From: a virus
DNA length: 47,702 bases
Direction: 5' to 3' (one strand)
Virus record (IMG/VR): IMGVR_UViG_3300046558_000408
Span: 1 to 47,702 of that record
Shown here: piece by piece, positions 1 through 6,988 of the stretch
Layout: each line of letters opens with the position of its first letter
Position numbering within the stretch: the first letter of the stretch is position 1
Translations under genes and position numbers: made by a program
The notes under the pieces: generated by a model
The model's input: only the letters and a program-made list of their open reading frames with translations
Databases searched by the model: none
What the model was told of the DNA's origin: nothing

Positions 1-1098
1 TCACCGGTTGAGTGTCAGCGCCGGCGCCACCTCAGTCCAGGGCGCGTCATGCCCGTCGAGGTAGTGCTCGGTCATGGACTTCGAAGCGTGGCCCATGAGC
101 GCCTGCACCTCCTCCGTTGTCCAGCCGGCCTCGCGCACCAATGCACCACCCAGGCTTCGGATCTCATGGAAGCTTGGAGGGCTGTCGCCCCCGATGCCTG
201 CAGCAACGCGGGCATCTTGAAACGCTCTGGTCAGCTGCTCCGGCATGACCTGGGTGTGGTGTACGCGCGCTGAGGCGCGTTTGTCCGATGGCCTGGCCCG
301 GTCAGGGAGGCGATGGACCACGTAGGGGGAAACCACTGAGTCGCGTGCCTGCGACAGAAGGGTGCCCAGCTGCTCGCCAATCTTGATCTTCAGCTTCACC
401 AGGGAGGTACCCTCTGTTTTCTGGGGGACGACCCACAGGAAGCCGTCCCGCGCGTCGGCGAACTTCAGGGATACGATGTCCTCCCGTCGAAGGAGGGTGA
501 CCAGGGAAAGGTCCATCGCCAGCCGCAACCACGGTTCGGCCTTCGCCCAGATGGCGTCGTAGAGTTCCTTCGTCAGGCGCGTGCGCTTCCGTTCGTGGGT
601 AAACCGGCGCGTGGCATGAACCGGGTTGGCATCGATCCACCCCTCCTGAACAGCGCAAGCCATGATCCAGCCCAAGACCAGACGGAACTGCTGCCGGGCA
701 CGATCAGAGGGCGTGACGCCGCGGATGAACTCGGCGCAATCCTTCACCGTGACGCCCTCGACGGCCCTTTTGCCCAGGCCGGCCTCGATGCGCCTGATGA
801 CGCTCTCGTAGACCTCGGCGGTCTTTGGCGCCCAGCCACGCGCTGGCACGTCATCCTGCCGGAACACGGCGATCGCATCTGCGACGGTTTCCTTCGAGCC
901 GACGACGCGATCAACCAGGTCGTTGGTGGGCATCAGCAACGCGTTGAGCTTCTTGGCAGCGGCGAACGCCTTGGCCTTGTCGGTGCCCATCCACGTCTCT
1001 TTCCGTGTCACCGGGTGGCGGTACTTGTAGCCGTCACGGTTGGGGTACAGGTAGGGTGGCCAGCCTTGCCGGCTCTTGCTGCGGGGTCGTGGTGCCAT
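1..1098 (-). CDS. int: Tyrosine-recombinase phage integrase
   Basis: 365 residues. The enzyme recombines phage and bacterial attachment sites for integration and, with excisionase, excision. The N-terminal ~55 residues are basic with a 'YLYPNRDGYKYRHP' arm-binding style segment, as in lambda-type integrases. A core-binding domain spans about 70-165. The C-terminal catalytic domain shows Arg204 (LLRRED), Lys227 (PQKTEG), His311-x-x-Arg314 (HEIR), His337 (GHAS) and the nucleophile Tyr346 (TEHYLDGH), so all active-site residues are present. Its stop codon is the first base triplet of the window. One base separates it from the upstream excisionase-like gene, so it is the last gene of the leftward early operon. 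An att site probably lies just beyond the left edge (inference). Confidence 0.97.
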   Translation of the reverse strand: MAPRPRSKSRQGWPPYLYPNRDGYKYRHPVTRKETWMGTDKAKAFAAAKKLNALLMPTNDLVDRVVGSKETVADAIAVFRQDDVPARGWAPKTAEVYESVIRRIEAGLGKRAVEGVTVKDCAEFIRGVTPSDRARQQFRLVLGWIMACAVQEGWIDANPVHATRRFTHERKRTRLTKELYDAIWAKAEPWLRLAMDLSLVTLLRREDIVSLKFADARDGFLWVVPQKTEGTSLVKLKIKIGEQLGTLLSQARDSVVSPYVVHRLPDRARPSDKRASARVHHTQVMPEQLTRAFQDARVAAGIGGDSPPSFHEIRSLGGALVREAGWTTEEVQALMGHASKSMTEHYLDGHDAPWTEVAPALTLNR

Positions 1099-1099
1099 C

Positions 1100-1297
1100 T
1101 CAGCCTGCCCTCAGTACGGCTTCCACCAGGGAATCCCCATCGGCAAGCCATGCGTGTTCGTCTACATACCATGAGCCGCCAACCTTCTTGCCCGGGATCT
1201 TGCCGGCGCGAAGCCAGCGCAGCAAGGTGATCTCCGAGGGGCGGCTGCTCTCTTCGAAGTACTTTTCCAGCCAGAGCTGTGTGGTCATCAGGAGCAT
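1100..1297 (-). CDS. Excisionase-like (Xis) small DNA-binding protein
   Basis: 65 residues. It contains a compact winged-helix/MerR-like pattern: 'SEITLLRWLRAGKIPGKKVGGSWYVDEHAWL', typical of excisionases that bend DNA at attP and favour excision. The start at 1297 is chosen because GAGGAA lies 5 nt upstream. An alternative ATG at 1288 overlaps the stop of the preceding gene by one base. It lies immediately upstream of int, the usual xis-int order. The role rests on size, fold pattern and position; no specific family member is recognised. Confidence 0.8.
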   Translation of the reverse strand: MLLMTTQLWLEKYFEESSRPSEITLLRWLRAGKIPGKKVGGSWYVDEHAWLADGDSLVEAVLRAG

Positions 1298-1986
1298 GCG
1301 GGTTCCTCGATTCGACGGAAGCTGATCGCCCAGACCCATGGGTTGCTGTCCCAGTCGCCGCCGGTGCTATTCCACAGCTCCCTAAAGGGTCGAATTGCTG
1401 CCCGGCGATAAGCGTCCGAGCGCTCATCGCCGGTGCAGCCGAACAGATTGATCATTCGGACCTGGTCCGGCTTTATCCCTTCTGCCTTCACGTCAGCCTC
1501 GCTGATCGCCTGCAGCCGCTCCACGCGCACGTCGGTGATCTCCAGCACCAGGCGGCAGGCCTCGCGTGGCATGTGGATGCTCGGCCGCCACTTGATACCA
1601 AAATCCTTGCGCGCGTCATCGCCGGCAGATCCGGGGATTGTGTCCGCCGAGTAGGCGTACCGCTGCAGCGGGCCAGAAGGGTCCGGGCGATGCTCGATAC
1701 CGGTGCCGCGCAGGTCGGTGAAGCTCTCCCGTACCCACAGCCGGTCGCCGGGCTGACCGAGGGGGCAGACCAGGGTGTCGCCGGTGCGGGTGTGCCAGAT
1801 ACAAACTTCCTCGGGCACGAGGTTGCCTTTGCGATCACGCGCGCCATGCCCGCCGGAGGTGCACGCCTCCCATTGGCCCAACGGGTTGTGGTGAGGAAGC
1901 TTGATCGCCCGCCGGGTCTGCGTCTTCGAGCCCGACAGGATGGCGCGCACCATGGCGCCGTTGAACAGAATGGCGCGCTCAGTCAT
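1288..1986 (-). CDS. ASCH-like phage protein
   Basis: 232 residues. The N-terminus 'ILFNGAMVRAILSGSKTQTRR' and the later 'GDRLWVRESF' and 'LEITDVRVERLQAISEADVKAEGI' are hallmarks of ASCH-superfamily proteins (PUA-like beta barrel thought to bind RNA or modified nucleotides) common in prophages. The basic KTQTRR stretch and the 'R-L-W-V-R-E-S/T-F' box are the parts recognised. Similar phage genes are often mislabelled 'morphogenetic protein'. It overlaps the next upstream gene by 8 nt and the excisionase gene by up to 10 nt, so it belongs to the early leftward operon and is probably translationally coupled. Its substrate is unknown. Confidence 0.72.
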   Translation of the reverse strand: MTERAILFNGAMVRAILSGSKTQTRRAIKLPHHNPLGQWEACTSGGHGARDRKGNLVPEEVCIWHTRTGDTLVCPLGQPGDRLWVRESFTDLRGTGIEHRPDPSGPLQRYAYSADTIPGSAGDDARKDFGIKWRPSIHMPREACRLVLEITDVRVERLQAISEADVKAEGIKPDQVRMINLFGCTGDERSDAYRRAAIRPFRELWNSTGGDWDSNPWVWAISFRRIEEPACS

Positions 1987-2428
1987 TAATCCGCTCCTGT
2001 GGGATCAGCTTCTGCTGCTGAACGTGCTCGATGATCGTTTGACCATTGGGCAGCAGGATGTGGGACAGGAACGCGGCTTCGAAGGTCAGCATGCCGATCT
2101 CGATCGCGGTGACCTGGCCTTTGACCCAGTCGCGCAGGATCGAATACACGGCCACGCCGCCGATCCGCAGCGCCTTCTCGTTGTGTTCGCTCAGCGTTGC
2201 GCGCACGCGCGGGCCATAGGGGTGCGCCTTCAGCCAAGCAGCGGCGTACCCGCGCGCGCTGGCCTTGAGCTGCACTTGGCGGCCGCGGTGCTCGAACTGG
2301 ATGAACAGCTCGCCGCTCTCGTAGTCCTCGCCGGTGGCGAAGCGCTGGCAGCCGAAGGCGCGCAGCATTTTCTGGATGTCGTTGATCGCGTTGCTGCCGC
2401 TGGTGGCGTTCTCGTAGGGGAGGCTCAC
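1979..2428 (-). CDS. Conserved-looking phage protein of unknown function
   Basis: 149 residues, soluble, no recognised domain. An alpha-helical N-terminus with 'NDIQKMLRAFGCQRFATGED' precedes a beta-rich part ('LFIQFEHRGRQVQLKASARGYAAAWL'). The rest looks helical, with 'EIGMLTFEAAFLSHILLPNGQTI'. The start ATG overlaps the stop of the upstream gene in an ATGA tetranucleotide, and its own stop overlaps the ASCH-like gene. This supports operon membership and the chosen start. The pattern resembles small proteins found beside phage recombination or DNA-metabolism genes, but no function can be assigned. Confidence 0.7.
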   Translation of the reverse strand: MSLPYENATSGSNAINDIQKMLRAFGCQRFATGEDYESGELFIQFEHRGRQVQLKASARGYAAAWLKAHPYGPRVRATLSEHNEKALRIGGVAVYSILRDWVKGQVTAIEIGMLTFEAAFLSHILLPNGQTIIEHVQQQKLIPQERIND

Positions 2429-3486
2429 GACTGCACCGCCTTGCCGCTGTCGATCAGGGCGCGGTCTTCGGCAGTGCCGTATTTCTCGACGTAATCGCCG
2501 AGCCCCGTGAACTCGAGCTCGTCATCCTGTACCGCGGACTTGATGGTCCCGTGCCTCCCGCAGCCGTTGAGAATTTCCTCGTATTGGGTGCTGCCGCAGT
2601 CGCCACGGCCGTTGAGGTAGCCGAGCACATAGCGGACCGCGCTGTAATGGCCCTCGCTCCGCGCCGCATCCAGGTCCACGGCCTGCGCGGGCGTGGCGGC
2701 GAGCGGTTGCGACATTTCATCGCTCATATTCTGGTAGTCGGTGGTATCCCAAATGGCCCCGATTCCGCCACATTCGTCGCAGCCATTGCCGAGGTAGCAC
2801 CGCATGATCTTGCTATACGGGCCGCTCGGCGCACCCTCGTTGCTCTCGTGGCATCCAGAGCACGTCATCCACAGCCCGCCACCCTTAGAGAGTGTCTCGG
2901 CAACGCAAGCCAGTTCGACCGGCTCATGCCCCACCGGCTGGCGGGCGGCGAGGGCGGCATTTCGCGCCGGGCCGGAACGACCGGATTCATTCAATATCTC
3001 GCGCAACGACCGCAGCACTTGCACGTGCGCATCCTCCTGCCCGGCCGGGGAGGGCTGCACGGAGGCGAGGGCGGCTTGCCATGCGCGCCATGACAGCGCC
3101 GCAACATCCGACACGTACCATTCCGGCACGACCGAGTCGCGTGTGGTTTCGATGTTGCTGGCGCGGAAGCACTGCGCGACGGCCCACGCCTCAAACGCCG
3201 TCCGCTCCCGCAGCTCATCCCGCAGCCGCACGGCCTCGGGCCGGGCGGGCTGAGAGGTCAAGTCTTGCTTGACCACTGGGCATGCAGTCGGCTCAGGCGG
3301 GGCACCGCAACCGGATGCGCGACGCGCCACAGCTTCCACGTAGCGGTGAGCCGCCGCACGCTCCTGGGCCTTCCCCTGCTGAGCGCTAGTTACGGCGCGG
3401 GCACGCACCACGGCGTCGGCCAAGTCATGCAGGCCGACGCGGTGCAGGAAGTCGATCGTATTCTGCAGTGGGTCATTGGGGTTCAT
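2425..3486 (-). CDS. Unknown 353-residue protein with a CxxC zinc-binding-like cluster
   Basis: 353 residues. The N-terminal third is helical. The middle carries 'AFEAWAVAQCFRASNIETTRDSV', a pattern seen in many phage accessory proteins of unknown role. Residues ~205-245 contain paired cysteines (C-S-G-C-H and C-D-E-C-G), likely one zinc site. The C-terminal part, 'SEGHYSAVRYVLGYLNGRGDCGSTQYEEIL', appears to be a separate small helical unit. It looks like a mosaic of short modules, common in accessory early operons. It overlaps the upstream gene by 14 nt, and AAGGAAA lies just upstream of the ATG. No function is inferred. Confidence 0.7.
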   Translation of the reverse strand: MNPNDPLQNTIDFLHRVGLHDLADAVVRARAVTSAQQGKAQERAAAHRYVEAVARRASGCGAPPEPTACPVVKQDLTSQPARPEAVRLRDELRERTAFEAWAVAQCFRASNIETTRDSVVPEWYVSDVAALSWRAWQAALASVQPSPAGQEDAHVQVLRSLREILNESGRSGPARNAALAARQPVGHEPVELACVAETLSKGGGLWMTCSGCHESNEGAPSGPYSKIMRCYLGNGCDECGGIGAIWDTTDYQNMSDEMSQPLAATPAQAVDLDAARSEGHYSAVRYVLGYLNGRGDCGSTQYEEILNGCGRHGTIKSAVQDDELEFTGLGDYVEKYGTAEDRALIDSGKAVQS

Positions 3487-4057
3487 TCGATTTTCCTTTC
3501 AGGTGCTGGTCGATGCGCTCGATCAGGTAGTTGGCTTCGTTCGTTAACTTCGCGGCGTCGAAGCGGTTTATGCGGGCGGTCTTCGCCAGCTGGATCAGTT
3601 CCTCCAGCGGCTGCCGGAACCACTCGAGGCTGATGGCGTCGCGATCGCGGAAATTGATGACCTCGCCGGGCGGTACGCAGTCAGGGCCTGACAGAAACAT
3701 CGGCTCCTGGCAGTCCCGGCAGATGTTCTTGTCGTCCCACCGGTGTTCCTTGACGGGCTTGGTCGGCGGCGGATGCTGGTACAGGGCCCGGACGTCCAGG
3801 CGTCTGCGTGACGCGTGGGCGACATCGCCTTCGAGGGGATTCCCCCAGCCGTTGATCACTCCCTTGGGCCGCACTTCGAAACGCACGGGCTTCTGCTTCC
3901 CGTAAAGCTCGGTCATGAAGGTTTCCCCCCAGGCCCCGATCACTGCGGCGTCGACGGGCTCGCCGCGCGCTGCAGCCCGGCGCATCTCCCTGACACATGC
4001 GGCCACGGTCTTTGCCTCGGCGGGCGCCGGCGCGGCATCGGTCTTCCCTTGGCTCAC
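3473..4057 (-). CDS. Unknown 194-residue early protein
   Basis: 194 residues. An Ala/Pro-rich N-terminus is followed by a helical segment, a basic middle, and 'HRWDDKNICRDCQEPMFLSGPDC' with a C-x2-C plus a distal Cys that might bind metal. The C-terminus 'EELIQLAKTARINRFDAAKLTNEANYLIERIDQHLKGK' is strongly helical and likely a coiled coil or dimerisation segment. The ATG sits in an overlap with the upstream gene's stop, and the 3' end overlaps the downstream gene by 14 nt. It is part of the compact leftward early operon. I do not recognise the family. Confidence 0.68.
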   Translation of the reverse strand: MSQGKTDAAPAPAEAKTVAACVREMRRAAARGEPVDAAVIGAWGETFMTELYGKQKPVRFEVRPKGVINGWGNPLEGDVAHASRRRLDVRALYQHPPPTKPVKEHRWDDKNICRDCQEPMFLSGPDCVPPGEVINFRDRDAISLEWFRQPLEELIQLAKTARINRFDAAKLTNEANYLIERIDQHLKGKSNEPQ

Positions 4058-4389
4058 TTGCGCACCTGCTCGAGAAACTGAGGGTCGATGTTCCAGCCGG
4101 CCTCGCGCGCACCGAGCAGGCGCAGCTCATTGGTGTCGAACTCGTCCAGGCGGAGGAACGCCGCCGCGGCATCGATGTGCTGGGGCCCGAGGGGGTTGGA
4201 CCGGTAGAACAGGTCATAGACGTTCTGCGGGGTGCACTTCCACGGGCCAGCCAAAGCGTGCATCCGGTGTCCTTCCTCCCGCAGATGGCGCCGCAGGTGC
4301 GCACGCACGCTATCGACAGAGCGCGGGACACGGATGGGACGGCCCCCGCATGCCATGCCGTTGTTGGCGTGCTGGCCTCGGCCGGTCAC
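4054..4389 (-). CDS. Small putative DNA-binding protein, relative of its upstream neighbour
   Basis: 111 residues from a GTG start whose GTGA overlaps the upstream stop. A TTG three codons earlier is an alternative. The N-terminus is basic. The middle, 'PWKCTPQNVYDLFYRSNPLGPQHIDAAAAFLRL', looks like a helix-turn-helix with recognition helix. The C-terminus 'NELRLLGAREAGWNIDP' closely resembles 'KQLHVLAAKHEGWKL' at the end of the upstream gene, suggesting an old duplication. Phage proteins of this size and layout are often Cro/C1-type regulators, but the target is unknown. It belongs to the leftward early operon. Confidence 0.66.
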   Translation of the reverse strand: MTGRGQHANNGMACGGRPIRVPRSVDSVRAHLRRHLREEGHRMHALAGPWKCTPQNVYDLFYRSNPLGPQHIDAAAAFLRLDEFDTNELRLLGAREAGWNIDPQFLEQVRK

Positions 4390-4643
4390 AATTTCCAACC
4401 TTCGTGCTTGGCTGCGAGCACATGCAGCTGCTTCTCGTCCATGGACAGTCTCTTCGCGATGGCAGTCACCTGCCAGTGTTGAAGTGCCCGTTTTCCACGC
4501 GTCTTCGAGAGGCGCTGACGTAGAGAGTCTGGCTTCATGCCTACAAGTGGGGCTAGTCGCGTCAGCGGCAGACCAAGGTCCCAGGCACGGAGTTTGATCG
4601 CCCCCGCGAGGGTGTTCGGGTCATACCCGTGCTGGCGCATCAC
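4386..4643 (-). CDS. Small helix-turn-helix-like regulator
   Basis: 85 residues. 'GLPLTRLAPLVGMKPDSLRQRLSKTRGKRALQHWQVTAIAKRLSM' has the spacing of a Cro/C1-like helix-turn-helix (helix 2 LTRLAPLVGM, helix 3 KPDSLRQRLSK). The C-terminal 'LHVLAAKHEGW' is shared with the next gene downstream. Upstream lies a 440-base stretch with no convincing leftward gene, so this may be the first gene of a sub-operon. Probably a transcription regulator that acts in the prophage; partner DNA unknown. Confidence 0.68.
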   Translation of the reverse strand: MMRQHGYDPNTLAGAIKLRAWDLGLPLTRLAPLVGMKPDSLRQRLSKTRGKRALQHWQVTAIAKRLSMDEKQLHVLAAKHEGWKL

Positions 4644-4703
4644 ACTGCCTCCAACGTGCCAGCGGTGAGCTAGCGTGGTGCGCCCGGGCAGGGTTGGGCC
4701 CAG

Positions 4704-4732
4704 TTGAGAGTTCGGAAAAGGGCCGGTAATCT
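4704..4732 (+). promoter_or_regulatory. Predicted sigma-70 promoter of a rightward micro-operon
   Basis: TTGAGA at 4704-4709 and TAATCT at 4727-4732 are separated by exactly 17 bp. Transcription would start near 4739, 23 bases before the first small ORF. It points opposite to the surrounding leftward operon. Sequence match only. Confidence 0.5.
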
Positions 4733-4761
4733 CCCAGACGGTTTTTCTGCGAGGCTCCGGA

Positions 4762-4860
4762 ATGACTGCCAGACAAGGACTTTGGGATAACGCTCCTCTG
4801 ACGGAGCATGCCTACCGATACACCATCGGCGATGTGGCGTGGACCGCATACATCGGTTGA
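4762..4860 (+). CDS. Micro-ORF, 32 residues, unknown
   Basis: MTARQGLWDNAPLTEHAYRY... (32 residues, no recognised domain). Support: GAGG at 4751-4754 is 7 nt upstream of the ATG, a good promoter lies at 4704-4732, and the stop codon directly abuts the ATG of a second small ORF. It fills part of the 443-base gap between leftward genes. It could be a leader peptide, a small regulator or the N-terminal piece of a decayed gene. No convincing alternative gene exists on the other strand. Confidence 0.4.
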   Translation: MTARQGLWDNAPLTEHAYRYTIGDVAWTAYIG

Positions 4861-5010
4861 ATGGGCCGCTTCTACGTCATCGCTCGCGTCGATGTAGAGG
4901 GGTACCCATCCTCTGACCGCCCTGCCGGTCGGTGGGAACTGCTTACGGACGCAAAAATTGCTGCGGAAAAGGTCGCGCGCGACGTAATCGCGGGAGATAA
5001 GCAAGCATGA
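4861..5010 (+). CDS. Small unknown protein, 49 residues
   Basis: 49 residues: MGRFYVIARVDVEGYPSSDR then a helical 'LLTDAKIAAEKVARDVIAGDKQA'. The pattern of a beta strand pair then an amphipathic helix is protein-like rather than random high-GC translation. Its ATG immediately follows the stop of the 32-residue ORF, so translation is probably coupled. The orientation is against the flanking early genes. Unknown function; a small regulator or an inhibitor of a host enzyme are possibilities only. Confidence 0.5.
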   Translation: MGRFYVIARVDVEGYPSSDRPAGRWELLTDAKIAAEKVARDVIAGDKQA

Positions 5011-5086
5011 CGGGCCCACTCGCTGCTTGCCGTGCAGCAGGTGCTTCACCGCGAGTTGGGCCCAGAAGGCCGCGGAGGGGAGTGGC

Positions 5087-5572
5087 TCAGCCATGGCCAA
5101 CCACCGTCGGGCCAGAAATATCCACCTGAGGCAGGGAGCCGCAGGCCAGGGTCATCGTGCGGATCGCCCGGGCACTGGCAGCATGTGCCGCCTCAGCGAT
5201 GGCGGCGAGATCCTTGGCCAGCTGGTCGCGGGTAGCCGGCCGCATAGTCTGAAGGACCGGCCCTCCACGCCGCCGCGCCTCCTCGGCACACTGGGCGACC
5301 AGGTCGATGAGCAACGGGGGCGCAATGGTGCTGCTCTCGCCATTAAGCGACGCGTCCAGCTGCCGGATCAGGCGGGCTTGCGCCTCCGATGCGAGCTGTA
5401 CGTGCTCGGACCGGGTCACCAGTGGCAGTGCTGCGGCGAGGCCGGCGCGAATGTGGTTCGCGTAGCCCAGGTTGCTGTCGCGGCTGGCGAACGCGGCTCG
5501 GAATGCTTCAACCGCTGCGTCGCTGATCGTGGGGGTGTCCGCCGTGGCGGGAGTGGGGCTGGTCTGCTTCAT
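5087..5572 (-). CDS. Unknown helical early protein
   Basis: 161 residues from ATG 5572. The open frame continues upstream to 5701, but the upstream part is low-complexity and overlaps the next gene, so the shorter start is preferred. The protein is Ala-rich and mostly helical ('DAAVEAFRAAFASRDSNLGYANHIRAGLAAALPLV', 'LIDLVAQCAEEARRRGG', 'RDQLAKDLAAIAEAAHAASARAIR'). The 'E-A-F-x-A-A-F ... I-R-A-G-L-x-A-A-L' pattern is a recurring accessory motif in phages of this host group. No catalytic motif is seen. It is a member of the leftward operon read from pL. Confidence 0.62.
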   Translation of the reverse strand: MKQTSPTPATADTPTISDAAVEAFRAAFASRDSNLGYANHIRAGLAAALPLVTRSEHVQLASEAQARLIRQLDASLNGESSTIAPPLLIDLVAQCAEEARRRGGPVLQTMRPATRDQLAKDLAAIAEAAHAASARAIRTMTLACGSLPQVDISGPTVVGHG

Positions 5573-5642
5573 CGGGAGGTTTCCGCAGGAGGCGCCTGAG
5601 GCGCTGATTGAAGGGACAGCGGGCGTGGAAGGGGCCGGCGTA

Positions 5643-5906
5643 TCAGGTCTGTGGTGCTGCCGTTGCTGCCAGGCGCTCGAGGCGCTCGGCTTCGCCGGCA
5701 TGGAAGTCGTGGCGTTCGCGGGCGCTGAAATAGCCTTGGTCGTTCGAGCTGAGCGCGTGTGCTGCAGCCTCGCGGTGCTTGGTGGCGAGCTGGGTCAGCT
5801 CAGCGGGGGTGGCGGTGAAGATGTCCAGCTGGTTTCGGATGTCGAGGGGCTTTCGCACTGCGCGTTCTCCGTGGCGCGATTGGTGGGTGGCTGGCCGTCG
5901 ATGCAT
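5643..5906 (-). CDS. Small unknown early protein
   Basis: 87 residues from ATG 5906, two bases after the stop of the upstream gene; longer in-frame extension to 6038 would overlap that gene and is rejected. The central segment 'TPAELTQLATKHREAAAHALSSNDQGYFSARERHDFHAGEAERLERLA' is a long charged helix. Function unknown. Its close packing with neighbours supports a real gene. Confidence 0.58.
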   Translation of the reverse strand: MHRRPATHQSRHGERAVRKPLDIRNQLDIFTATPAELTQLATKHREAAAHALSSNDQGYFSARERHDFHAGEAERLERLAATAAPQT

Positions 5907-5908
5907 GG

Positions 5909-6154
5909 TCAGCGTTTGATGCGTGGCCAGAGCTGGGGCAGCGCGCGCTGCCAGTGCTTGAAGTCCACCCGAATGCCCGCGCGCATCGCCCGCTGCAGCG
6001 TTGTGCCGAACTCGATCCGATAGCCGAGCCACTTGCACTGGGCTCGGTCCCTTGCCGCTTCATAGCGCGCCAGACGCTGCTGCTCCGTCAGCACCTTCGT
6101 GCCGACGATCACCGCGTCGAGCCCGCCGCCGAGGCAATGCAGGCCGGCCATCAA
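5909..6154 (-). CDS. Small unknown early protein
   Basis: 81 residues. It is basic and helical: 'LTEQQRLARYEAARDRAQCKWLGYRIEFGTTLQRAMRAG'. The ATG at 6154 overlaps the stop of the upstream gene by four bases (ATGA), which supports the start and translational coupling. No known family recognised. The lysine/arginine content and the short length would fit a nucleic-acid or polymerase-binding accessory protein, but this is speculation. Confidence 0.58.
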   Translation of the reverse strand: MMAGLHCLGGGLDAVIVGTKVLTEQQRLARYEAARDRAQCKWLGYRIEFGTTLQRAMRAGIRVDFKHWQRALPQLWPRIKR

Positions 6155-6336
6155 CGCACCAGGCGGTGCGCACGCGGCGCGATCCGCTCCTGAGAGTCGG
6201 CGAGGCGCCGGAGGTCCTTCCCGTGGCCGTGCCAGACGCGGTACGGGTGCGTGCGCGGAGACTTCGCGCGCTGCAGGGCTGCGACCTGGTCAGGCGTGAG
6301 GTCAGGTGGCGGCAGGCGGATCGCGGGCGCCTTCAT
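6151..6336 (-). CDS. Small basic early protein
   Basis: 61 residues, strongly basic: 'LTPDQVAALQRAKSPRTHPYRVWHGHGKDLRRLADSQERIAPRAHRLVR'. It starts with ATG in an ATGA overlap with the upstream gene and ends in an ATGA overlap with the downstream gene, so it sits within a chain of coupled cistrons. The first half could be a short helix pair; no function recognised. Confidence 0.55.
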   Translation of the reverse strand: MKAPAIRLPPPDLTPDQVAALQRAKSPRTHPYRVWHGHGKDLRRLADSQERIAPRAHRLVR

Positions 6337-6689
6337 GGCACTGCCCGGACAGGCGTCGGCTTACCCGCCGCGCACTGTTCGCCAATGAAAACCGCAACTT
6401 TTTCTGCGTCACTCGCCGGAATGACGAAACTGCAGCCGTTGAGCCAAAGGCTTGCTTCGCCGTCACCGTCGCCATCTAAATCGAGCCAAGGCAATTCATC
6501 ACGTCCACTCACGAACGCCAGCATCGTGGGTTGCTTGGCATGCGGCCGGCTGGATCGCCCGCGCGGCAGGTGGAAGAGAGACATCGTCCAGCCGGCGATC
6601 GTCCTTTCCAGCCGCACCTGAAGACGACCGAACTTAAGGGTCAACATGGCGAGGCTGTACGCCAAGGGCATCGTGGCGAGGCCGTTCAT
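6333..6689 (-). CDS. Unknown early protein with acidic Asp/Gly repeat
   Basis: 118 residues. The N-terminal half is beta-rich and basic ('LTLKFGRLQVRLERTIAGWTMSLFHL'). Then comes 'DLDGDGDGEASLWLNGCSFVIPASDAEKVAVFIGEQCAAG'. The D-x-D-G-D-G-D run resembles a calcium-binding loop but is too short to call. The first ATG (6689) overlaps the upstream stop in ATGA, favouring it over internal ATGs. Operon member with no recognised family. Confidence 0.56.
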   Translation of the reverse strand: MNGLATMPLAYSLAMLTLKFGRLQVRLERTIAGWTMSLFHLPRGRSSRPHAKQPTMLAFVSGRDELPWLDLDGDGDGEASLWLNGCSFVIPASDAEKVAVFIGEQCAAGKPTPVRAVP

Positions 6690-6988
6690 CCCTTCGCCCC
6701 GACAGGCAAGTGCAGGCGGTAGCCGAGGCCGCGGATGCTTTCGATTCGGTGGCCCGGAAACGCCTCGAGCTTCTGTCGCAGCCGGCAGATGACGACCTGG
6801 GCCACGTTGGACTTAGGCCGCGCCGCCTCGGCGCCGTGCAGGGCGTCGGCCAACGTCGCCAGCAGCACCGTCGCGCCGCCGGCGCGGATCAGGCGAGCCA
6901 GCACCTTGGCTTCTGCCGGGCTCAGCTTCACTCGCCGGCCATCGGCAACCGCCAGCAGGCCATCGAGGGCAATGTTGCCGCCGCTCAC
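6686..6988 (-). CDS. Stand-alone OmpR/PhoB-type winged-helix regulator
   Basis: 100 residues comprising only a response-regulator effector domain. 'LSPAEAKVLARLIRAGGATVLLATLADALHG' matches the usual 'LT..E..LL..L....G..VsR..L...l', and 'VAQVVICRLRQKLEAFPGHRIESIRGLGYRLHLP' matches the recognition helix plus wing of OmpR/PhoB proteins. There is no receiver domain and no room for one, so it cannot be phosphorylated like a two-component regulator. It sits second in the pL operon with ATGA overlaps on both sides. It likely binds DNA during early phage growth; targets could be phage or host promoters (inference). Confidence 0.82.
   Translation of the reverse strand: MSGGNIALDGLLAVADGRRVKLSPAEAKVLARLIRAGGATVLLATLADALHGAEAARPKSNVAQVVICRLRQKLEAFPGHRIESIRGLGYRLHLPVGAKG

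Noticed and set aside
4621-5100. A 159-residue minus-strand open frame in the gap
   Set aside because: No ribosome-binding site, overlaps a well-supported small regulator gene, and its composition is unlike a protein; the plus strand has a better promoter and start signals.
5007-5129. A third small ORF in the rightward micro-operon (40 residues, ATGA overlap)
   Set aside because: Translation is Pro/Arg-rich and overlaps the end of a minus-strand gene; the ATGA overlap alone is not enough support.
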